A stretch of DNA of 8,675 nt from NCBI GenBank assembly GCA_024275775.1, contig JAJRYM010000004.1, positions 1-8,675 of the forward strand, in the 5' to 3' direction. A model generated the notes under the pieces. That model did no database searches. It was not told where the DNA came from and worked only from the letters and a program-made list of their open reading frames with translations. The position numbers were made by a program, and so were the translations under genes. This stretch comes from Nitrospirota bacterium (GTDB taxonomy: Bacteria; Nitrospinota_A; UBA7883; JACRGQ01). Of the stretch, positions 1 through 5,511 are shown in pieces (the first letter of the stretch is position 1; every line of letters begins with the position of its first letter).

Positions 1-1282
1 CGCTGTTCAGTCTCGCGGAAATGTTTAAAACGGCCGGAAGGGAAACCCTGTCTATGTAAAAAAGGACCTTTTTGGGGAGGTTGTTGAAAGTGGAGTAAAT
101 CTCCCGGTAGATATGAGACCCGGGCCGGATTTTTTCACTTTCGAGAACCCGCTGAAACTTTTTCCGCAGAAAAGGGAGGTCGGCTGATTTGCTTAACAGG
201 GCTCCGCGCGAAAATCGTCCCATCAGCACCGTTACCCGGTACGCTTTTCTGTTTTTGTCCAGTTGGCGCACGAATGCCACATCGACGGCTTCTCTGTGAT
301 AAATAATCTTTGGCGATGTAGTGAGGAAATCAAGAACTAGCATGTAATAACGCTCATACGACTGAATAGCTCTTTTTTCGATTTCTTCCCTAAAGCCGGG
401 GAAAACGGTTTCCATCAGTTTAATATCCCGGAAGGCTCCCATCTCTTCGCCTTTTCGTTCTTTCGCGGTAACGCCGTTTTGGTCTTTTTGAAGATCAAAC
501 GATGTCATGCCCATGAATATGAAATTTTTCGGAACCAGCCATTGGATAAATTTGGCTGTTTCCCTGCCGTCGTCGGCGTCGACCTTGTCCTGCTCCAGCT
601 CATCGCATAATTCGACCGTTTTTCCAACCATGCCGTTGAAATCCGTTATGGCGATAAGAAGTGATTTCAGTGTTGCGTCCAGTTCCGTTTTCAGTTTTGC
701 GATGGTTTTCGGATTTACAACCTTGGCGATGTAAGTGTAAATGAACACCTCAAGATGATTCCCATTTGCGGACGGCTGTATATCGACGATTTTGCCGTCT
801 TTACGCGTGACGCTCATAACCGGCGATATTCCGGCTATCACATGATGTTCGGTAAGATTCAGGTAGCCGCTTATGTTTTCAAGGATGAAGGGAGAGTCCG
901 TAACGTGCCCGATTATGCCGGTACAGCCGATTCGATGGTTTGAATCCGGCAGAACGTCGTTCGGAGGCTGTTCAACATGAATAAGATGTCCGGGAAGCTG
1001 AACGCCGCCCACAGCATCGCTTTCAAAATCTTTCATGAAGAAATCGAAGAAATAACGGAGTTGCCGGTAATGCTGTTTAACGGAGCGTCCTTCCATAAAA
1101 GGTGCGGTGAAAGAGCTATAAACGATTTCGGAAAAACGCAGGAAAAGCTCCGCATGGCCTCCGTCATACATGTTTTCGATCTCAGGCCGGATTTGCCTGA
1201 ATTCTCTGACTTTCTGCTCTGCGCCGGGAGGCGGCGGAGGATACCTCAATAAAAGCGGGGAGGGCGGGCTTGCTTTAGCCAT
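1..1282 (-). CDS. NAD-dependent glutamate dehydrogenase, large (L180-type), N-terminal part; truncated by window edge
   Basis: The minus strand is open without a stop from the ATG at 1282-1280 to base 1, giving 427 residues of a gene that continues past the left edge. Family members are about 1500-1650 residues and oxidatively deaminate glutamate to 2-oxoglutarate with NAD in the cytoplasm. Visible matches are to the regulatory ACT-like N-terminus: TDSPFILENISGYLN (residues 128-142, family pattern DDMPFLVDSV..LN), HHVIAGISPVMSVTRKDGKI (146-165), FIQWLVPKNFIFMGM (245-259, family FLRWLLDDHFTFLGY), and VDVAFVRQLD to FLRKKFQRVLE (333-381, family pattern for the segment before the catalytic region). 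The catalytic dehydrogenase domain would lie outside the window. The start is supported by AGAGGT about 11 nt upstream and by a promoter at 1316-1344. An odd Pro-rich stretch lies at residues 6-19. Plus-strand ORFs here are shadows. The family call rests on motif memory, not alignment. Confidence 0.85.
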   Translation of the reverse strand, partial: MAKASPPSPLLLRYPPPPPGAEQKVREFRQIRPEIENMYDGGHAELFLRFSEIVYSSFTAPFMEGRSVKQHYRQLRYFFDFFMKDFESDAVGGVQLPGHLIHVEQPPNDVLPDSNHRIGCTGIIGHVTDSPFILENISGYLNLTEHHVIAGISPVMSVTRKDGKIVDIQPSANGNHLEVFIYTYIAKVVNPKTIAKLKTELDATLKSLLIAITDFNGMVGKTVELCDELEQDKVDADDGRETAKFIQWLVPKNFIFMGMTSFDLQKDQNGVTAKERKGEEMGAFRDIKLMETVFPGFREEIEKRAIQSYERYYMLVLDFLTTSPKIIYHREAVDVAFVRQLDKNRKAYRVTVLMGRFSRGALLSKSADLPFLRKKFQRVLESEKIRPGSHIYREIYSTFNNLPKKVLFYIDRVSLPAVLNISARLNS

Positions 1283-1315
1283 AAAAATTGCAGACCTCTT
1301 TTTCTATTTTTTTAA

Positions 1316-1344
1316 ACTATAAACCGTAAACCGATATTTAGCAA
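1316..1344 (-). promoter_or_regulatory. Candidate sigma70-type promoter for the glutamate dehydrogenase gene
   Basis: Read on the minus strand, TTGCTA (1344-1339, 4 of 6 to the -35 consensus) is followed after exactly 17 nt by TATAGT (1321-1316, 5 of 6 to the -10 consensus). The predicted transcription start near 1309 leaves a leader of about 27 nt that contains the AGAGGT ribosome-binding site. Position, orientation and spacing all fit. No operator is recognisable. Confidence 0.5.
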
Positions 1345-1374
1345 CAGGTTATCCTGATAGTGTTATTCCTGTAT

Positions 1375-1380
1375 TATAAT
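1375..1380 (+). promoter_or_regulatory. Candidate -10 box for the four-gene plus-strand operon
   Basis: A perfect TATAAT lies 174 nt upstream of the first start codon. The best -35 is poor: CTGATA at 1354-1359 with a short 15-nt spacer. A second TATAAT at 1471-1476, also without a convincing -35, is an alternative. An imperfect dyad around CCTTAATTAGG (1383-1400) sits just downstream of the first box and could be an operator. The remaining 1401-1545 shows only a small CCCTT/AAGGG hairpin (1411-1423) and no gene. Confidence 0.3.
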
Positions 1381-1554
1381 CGCTAGCCTTAATTAGGTAG
1401 TCTTCAAATACCCTTACAAAGGGCTTGAGCGGTTCCTGTGAATTTTAAAGTTAGGGAAATAAGTAGATTTTATAATAAAATGAAGCAGGCTGATATAGCT
1501 TTTTCAACATAGAGTGGCATACCTTCTTGAGAAAACTGATTTTATAGGTAGAGG

Positions 1555-1674
1555 ATGGAATTTTCGACCGGGGCTTACATCGCAATAGTTGTTTTCATAT
1601 TGGCGATTAATGTCTGGCTTCTGATTCGTTTTTTGATCAAAGCCGGCAAATGGAAAGACGATACCGAAGGGTAA
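1555..1674 (+). CDS. 39-residue single-pass membrane peptide, first gene of the cyclase operon
   Basis: This small ORF reads MEFSTGAYIAIVVFILAINV, then about 19 more residues ending KDDTEG. It has one hydrophobic segment at residues 7-28, an uncharged N-terminus apart from Glu2, and Arg25, Lys29, Lys32 and Lys34 after the segment. By the positive-inside rule the N-terminus should be outside and the C-terminus cytoplasmic. The ATG is the first start after an in-frame TAG at 1549-1551, and AGGT (1546-1549) lies 5 nt upstream as a ribosome-binding site. The stop is one base before the HEAT-cyclase ATG, and the AAGGG ribosome-binding site of that gene (1667-1671) lies inside this ORF, so the two are probably translationally coupled. 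I do not recognise a family. It may anchor or regulate the soluble cyclase encoded next. The gene is too short for most callers. Confidence 0.6.
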   Translation: MEFSTGAYIAIVVFILAINVWLLIRFLIKAGKWKDDTEG

Positions 1675-1675
1675 A

Positions 1676-3745
1676 ATGTTTAAAAGCTTCAAATTAAACA
1701 GGCTTGTATCGTCAATAGTTTCTTTACCCGGAGAGAAACATACAGAGCCTTTGCATACTTTGCGCGAGTACGGTCAGGACGGCCTTGCCGCGCTTATCCA
1801 CGCTTTCAAATCGAATAAAATAGCCGGCAAGGACATGAAGTCCTACCTGTCGACTTTTTACGATAAGAGCGTTCTAGACCTCTTCATCAAGCTTCTTGGC
1901 GACTCAAAGGAGGCGCTCCGTGATTTCTCGATGGAGGTCATAGAGAAACGGGGAGGGCTTTCCGCCGTAGGGCCTCTGGTGGATGCGATTAAGGACGGGA
2001 ATTTCCTGCAGAAACGGTGCGTGGTTTCTCTCTTGAAGAAAGTGGGCGGCACAGCGGTTACCGACAAGGTTATGCCGCTTCTGGATGGAGACGACAGGGA
2101 AGTGAAAGGCACTGTGCTCGACATCCTCTCAGGCATAGGCGGCGAAAAGGGAATCGAAAGCATGGTAAGGCTTCTGTCGGCTTCCGACTGGTGGGTGAGG
2201 AAGAAGGCCGTGACGGCCCTTTGCAGGCTGAAGGACCCGGCCATTATCGACCCTCTTCTCAGCCAGCTTGACAAGGAAAAGGACCCGAAGATAAAGAAAG
2301 TCGTCATCCAGACTATCGGAGAGATAGGCAATGCCGATTCTGCGAAACGGCTTCTGCCTCAGCTCGCGGAGGACGATCTCATAGTGCGCCAGATGGTGGT
2401 GGAGGCGGTGGAAAAAACCGCCGACGTAAGCATCATCCCTCACATCATAGATTCCATGAAAGACGCCGACGTAAACGTGCGCCGGTCCGGCGTGGAGATT
2501 CTTCAGAAAATAAAGGATCCAATCGCTATCACGTCGCTTATACAGAGACTGCAGGATCCGGACTGGTGGGTGCGGGAAATAGCCACCGACGCTCTGGCTG
2601 ATATAAGAACGCCGGAAATAAACGAGCAGATTCTCAAACTTTTCGAAAGCGGCGATGAAAACGTAAGGCGCGCGGCGGTGGAATTCTTCAAACGGGTTCC
2701 CGACAAAATCGCTTACGACTCTCTTGTAACAATGCTGAAGGATTCCGACTGGTGGGTGCGGGAGAAGGCGGTGGAGGCTCTCGGAAAACTTAAGGATGAA
2801 AAAGCGATCGAGCATATTCTTCCCATGCTTGATGATGCGGATGTAAGGCTGGCGGTGCCGATCGCTCTGGGCGAAATTGGGGGAGAAAAGGCCACTTGCA
2901 CCCTATGCGATTACCTTAAGGATCCGGACAGGGCCGTAAGGCAGTCTGCGGTAAAAGCGCTTGGAACTATCAATAATCAGAAAACATTGCCTCAGATAAA
3001 GGAAGCCGTACTCGATGAGGATCCGACCGTAAGCGAGGCGGCTCTGAACGTTATAAGGGAGATGACCGGAAGAACCGTGCGCGCGAGCGATGTAATAGCA
3101 GAACTCGAACGAAAACAGCAAACAGCAGCGGGAGGTTCCGCAGTTTCCATCGGCTCCGAAAAGGCGAAAACCAAAGGAACAATCCTCACCGAGGCGATAC
3201 TGGTGCTCGATCTGGCAAATTTTACGGAGACCGGTTCCAAATACGGCGATCAATTCGCCATGAAACTCAAGGAAGGGCTCATGCAGATAGTCGGCCCGCT
3301 GGCGAAAACATACAAAGCGCAGTTTTATAAAAGCACCGGCGACGGTTTTCTGATGACGTTCCCCGAACTTTTAAACGCCCTGAAATTTTCAAAGGAAGTG
3401 ACCTGCGGCGTGGTTGACTCCAATCAGAAAGTTCCGGAGAAGGAAAGAATAGCCATCCGTATGGCCGTGCACGAGGGGGAAACAAGAATAGACGATAACG
3501 GCGACAGGCTGGGCACGGCTGTGAACATGACCTTTCGGGTTGAAGGAATTTCTCCAAAGAATCTGTTTATCGATGAGGGCGGCATGAAGCCCGAAGATAT
3601 ACCTCTCGTCAACCGAATTATGGTGACGGAGGCGGTCAACCGCGAAATAGCAGATAATAAAGAGTTTGAAACAGTTTATGTTGGTTTTTTCGACCTGAAA
3701 GGGATTTCCGGAAGGCACAGGATTTTCCAGCTATCCGTTAACTGA
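1676..3745 (+). CDS. HEAT-repeat protein with C-terminal class III adenylate cyclase domain
   Basis: The 689-residue protein has no signal peptide or membrane segment, so it is probably cytoplasmic. Residues ~30-462 are a solenoid of about a dozen HEAT/PBS-lyase-like repeats, recognisable by the D-x-x-V-R-x-x-A-V-x-A-L pattern. Residues ~463-501 are a polar linker. Residues ~502-689 are a class III nucleotidyl cyclase domain: metal-binding Asp512 in LVLDLANFT and Asp556 in KSTGDG, 44 residues apart as usual; Lys552 and Asp610 in the purine-selecting positions, favouring ATP over GTP; and transition-state residues Asn617 and Arg621 in AVNMTFR. The C-terminus FFDLKGISGRHRIFQL is the usual cyclase end. 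All key residues are therefore present and I expect cAMP synthesis. HEAT solenoids bind proteins, so the N-terminal part is probably the regulatory input. The next gene encodes a cyclic-nucleotide-binding protein. The natural signal is unknown. Confidence 0.88.
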   Translation: MFKSFKLNRLVSSIVSLPGEKHTEPLHTLREYGQDGLAALIHAFKSNKIAGKDMKSYLSTFYDKSVLDLFIKLLGDSKEALRDFSMEVIEKRGGLSAVGPLVDAIKDGNFLQKRCVVSLLKKVGGTAVTDKVMPLLDGDDREVKGTVLDILSGIGGEKGIESMVRLLSASDWWVRKKAVTALCRLKDPAIIDPLLSQLDKEKDPKIKKVVIQTIGEIGNADSAKRLLPQLAEDDLIVRQMVVEAVEKTADVSIIPHIIDSMKDADVNVRRSGVEILQKIKDPIAITSLIQRLQDPDWWVREIATDALADIRTPEINEQILKLFESGDENVRRAAVEFFKRVPDKIAYDSLVTMLKDSDWWVREKAVEALGKLKDEKAIEHILPMLDDADVRLAVPIALGEIGGEKATCTLCDYLKDPDRAVRQSAVKALGTINNQKTLPQIKEAVLDEDPTVSEAALNVIREMTGRTVRASDVIAELERKQQTAAGGSAVSIGSEKAKTKGTILTEAILVLDLANFTETGSKYGDQFAMKLKEGLMQIVGPLAKTYKAQFYKSTGDGFLMTFPELLNALKFSKEVTCGVVDSNQKVPEKERIAIRMAVHEGETRIDDNGDRLGTAVNMTFRVEGISPKNLFIDEGGMKPEDIPLVNRIMVTEAVNREIADNKEFETVYVGFFDLKGISGRHRIFQLSVN
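2000..2941 (+). repeat. Tandem ~62-residue double-HEAT super-repeat inside the cyclase gene
   Basis: The equivalent position recurs at residues 109 (NFLQK), 171 (DWWVR), 234 (DLIVR), 296 (DWWVR), 358 (DWWVR) and 418 (DRAVR), a period of 62, 63, 62, 62 and 60 residues. Between these are plain HEAT repeats such as DVNVRRSGVEIL and DENVRRAAVEFF. The unit is thus a pair of HEAT repeats with the Trp-Trp pair in alternate repeats. DNA similarity is highest around the 296 and 358 units (GACTGGTGGGTGCGGG in both). Confidence 0.75.
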
Positions 3746-3758
3746 AAAGGGGGGAGTA

Positions 3759-4217
3759 ATGCAAACGAAGGATGATATTGTAAGTGTAATAAAACTTCTT
3801 CCGTTTTTCAGCGAATTCGGAGACGGCGATATAGGAGAGCTTGCGTCTTTCATGAGTCTGCGGCAGGTGCCTGCGGGAACGGAACTGTTTCAGACGGGCG
3901 ACATTGGCGACTACCTTTTCTTTCTGATTGAAGGGGATGTGGAAGTTGTGGTTGAAAAAGATGACGGCGGCAGGGAAGTTATCGCAAAACTCGGCCCGGG
4001 CTCTTCCGTCGGCGAGATGGCGATGATAGACGATTACGAGCGTTCGGCAACGGTGCGGGCCGCAACCGATCTGGAGATACTCCTTTTAACTAAATCAAGG
4101 TTCGATTCCATCGTCGAGGAACATCCGCATATCGGAGTGAAGGTTTTAAGAGGATTGGCGAAAAATATCAGTCTTCGGCTACGCACTTCGCAGGGACGGC
4201 TCAGGAACATCATTTGA
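3759..4217 (+). CDS. Stand-alone cyclic-nucleotide-binding domain protein
   Basis: The 152-residue protein is almost entirely one cyclic-nucleotide-binding beta-barrel (residues ~10-125) with a short helical tail. The opening LLPFFSEFGDGDIGELASFM and the GDIGDYLFFLIEGDVEVVV strand-turn are typical. The phosphate-binding cassette is VGEMAMIDDYERSATVRA, with Glu86 (ribose contact) and Arg95 (phosphate contact) both present. The ERSA form resembles E. coli CRP and favours cAMP. There is no helix-turn-helix after the barrel, so it is not a CRP/FNR regulator, and no kinase, channel or other output domain is attached. It probably acts by binding a partner protein. A strong GGGGGGAG ribosome-binding site precedes the ATG, 13 nt after the cyclase stop. 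Its position next to an apparently active cyclase suggests it is that enzyme's cAMP receptor. Confidence 0.88.
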   Translation: MQTKDDIVSVIKLLPFFSEFGDGDIGELASFMSLRQVPAGTELFQTGDIGDYLFFLIEGDVEVVVEKDDGGREVIAKLGPGSSVGEMAMIDDYERSATVRAATDLEILLLTKSRFDSIVEEHPHIGVKVLRGLAKNISLRLRTSQGRLRNII

Positions 4218-5386
4218 ATCGCCTGCTATTTGGAAGGCTCTTCTTTTTCCTGCTCTGTTTCTGTTTTCTTTTGGCGCCTTACGGGCAGGCCGGGCAAAGC
4301 GGAAAAACGGGCGATTGGCTGAAATCCCACTGGTCGCATCCGATTTTGCCTCAGGGCAAAGCTCCCGAAAGTTTTAGCGATATCGAAGCCTCCCTTCTGC
4401 CGGACGATTGCGGCGCGTGCCACGACGCGCAATATGAAGCGTGGCAAACTTCCCGTCACGCCCACGCGATGGGCCCCGGCGTTACAGGCCAGTTTCATTC
4501 TCCATGGCTGGATTCCTACGGCCGGAATTCCTGCCGGAACTGCCATTCGCCGCTTTATGAACAGCGTCCTGACCGGTTGTCAGACGGCTCTCCCAATCCG
4601 CTCTATGAAAAAAAACTCGGCACGACCGGCGTATCCTGCCCCGTCTGCCATGTGAGAAAACATGTCCGGTACGGGCCGACGCCCCGCAAGCCGAAGCAAT
4701 CGGACGCGCCGCATAACGGGTTCGTGGTAAGAAAAGATTTCAACAAGGCCGAATTTTGCAAACCGTGCCACCAGTTTAATCCGGGAGACAGGCGCGTTAA
4801 CGGCAAGCTGATGGAGGATACTTATGGGCAGTGGAAAAAATCGCCCGCAGGTAAAGCGGGAAAACCGTGCGCATCATGCCATATGCCGGACAGGGAACAT
4901 TCGTTCAAGGGCATACATTCAAAAGAAATGGTGCAAAAGGCGCTGACGGTAAAGGTGAAAAAGTCGTCGGACGAGGTGACGGTTTTCGTAACGAACACGG
5001 GAGCCGGCCACAAGGTGCCGACGTATGTTACTCCGAAAATCACAATACGGGGGCGGGTCGTAACCGCTGATGGAAGGATAAAGCCGGAAACGACGCTCGA
5101 GTATTACATACAATGGAACGTTCCCATTGACCTCAGTGAAGAATATTTCGATACGCGGCTCGATCCGGGGCAGACGTTCAATGCCCGTTTTGAACTGCCG
5201 AAGAAATATGCGGGAAACTTTCTTCAGATTGAAATCAGAGTTTATCCCGACGATTTTTACGAACGCTTTTTCGCGTCACTGCTTGCGAATTCCATCGAAG
5301 GGGTCGACCCGAAACAAATTCGCGAAGCTCACGAGGAGACTTTAAAATCTGATTTCTCCATCTTCAAACGGCTTATCTCTTTCTAG
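4214..5386 (+). CDS. Exported pentaheme c-type cytochrome (cytochrome c554-like), TTG start
   Basis: Residues 1-26 are a signal peptide (RLLFGRLFFFLLCFCFLLAP, then GQA). Five CXXCH heme sites follow: CGACH (66-70), CRNCH (107-111), CPVCH (142-146), CKPCH (182-186) and CASCH (219-223). The first site, with downstream YEAWQTSRHAHAM, is the pattern of the cytochrome c554 / multiheme c family. Residues ~240-350 look like a beta-rich domain containing the NTGAGHKVPT motif seen at the C-terminus of many multiheme cytochromes. It should act in periplasmic electron transfer; donor and acceptor are unknown. The start is TTG, overlapping the previous stop as TTGA, with AGGA (4203-4206) 7 nt upstream. 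The signal peptide begins at once and the next in-frame ATG is internal, between heme sites 1 and 2, so TTG is well supported. It is the last gene of the operon. Confidence 0.87.
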   Translation: MNRLLFGRLFFFLLCFCFLLAPYGQAGQSGKTGDWLKSHWSHPILPQGKAPESFSDIEASLLPDDCGACHDAQYEAWQTSRHAHAMGPGVTGQFHSPWLDSYGRNSCRNCHSPLYEQRPDRLSDGSPNPLYEKKLGTTGVSCPVCHVRKHVRYGPTPRKPKQSDAPHNGFVVRKDFNKAEFCKPCHQFNPGDRRVNGKLMEDTYGQWKKSPAGKAGKPCASCHMPDREHSFKGIHSKEMVQKALTVKVKKSSDEVTVFVTNTGAGHKVPTYVTPKITIRGRVVTADGRIKPETTLEYYIQWNVPIDLSEEYFDTRLDPGQTFNARFELPKKYAGNFLQIEIRVYPDDFYERFFASLLANSIEGVDPKQIREAHEETLKSDFSIFKRLISF

Positions 5387-5399
5387 CTGAAAATAAAAA

Positions 5400-5443
5400 A
5401 ATCCCGCGGGTCCAGGAGGTTGTTCCGGAAAGCCCGCGGGATT
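5400..5443. terminator. Bidirectional terminator between convergent units
   Basis: AATCCCGCGGG (5400-5410) and CCCGCGGGATT (5433-5443) form a perfect 11-bp stem with a 22-nt loop. Leftward transcripts meet a strong T-tract (the complement of the A-run at 5391-5401), so it is a canonical terminator for the minus-strand porin. Rightward, the tail ATTGTT is weaker, but the stem still lies 13 nt after the cytochrome stop. Confidence 0.85.
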
Positions 5444-5451
5444 GTTAACTG

Positions 5452-5497
5452 CACTGGAGGGGAGGTAAGAGTAGGTTGGGAGCCTCCCCTCACAGTG
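5452..5497 (-). terminator. Second hairpin immediately after the OprP-like porin stop
   Basis: CACTG plus GAGGGGAGG (5452-5465) pairs with CCTCCCCTC, a bulged A at 5492, and CAGTG (5483-5497). This gives a 14-bp stem with an 18-nt loop, 14 nt beyond the porin stop. No T-tract follows directly, so alone it would be a 3'-end protecting or helper hairpin. The true terminator is the next stem at 5400-5443. Confidence 0.6.
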
Positions 5498-5511
5498 GCA
5501 CAGAGAGGGCT

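Noticed and set aside
507..1252. Plus-strand ORFs of 62-91 residues at the left end
   Set aside because: They are opposite a 427-codon open minus-strand frame with glutamate dehydrogenase family patterns, and none resembles a known protein.
1435..1452. CRP-type site starting TGTGA upstream of the operon
   Set aside because: Only the left half-site is present; the expected TCACA half at 6-nt spacing is absent.
1514..1530. Sigma54-type promoter (TGGCAT then CTTGA) before the operon
   Set aside because: The GG to GC spacing does not fit, and the -12 element has GA in place of GC.
2129..2815. 228-residue minus-strand ORF opposite the HEAT gene
   Set aside because: Its repeated LPHPPVG stretches are just the reverse complement of the DWWVR codons. 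It has no ribosome-binding site, and the plus-strand frame has clear domains.
2186..2941. CRISPR-like or satellite array
   Set aside because: The regular repeats are protein-level HEAT repeats inside one open frame. DNA copies are diverged and there are no spacers.
3759..4217. CRP/FNR transcription factor
   Set aside because: The protein ends about 25-30 residues after the binding barrel, so there is no room for a helix-turn-helix domain.
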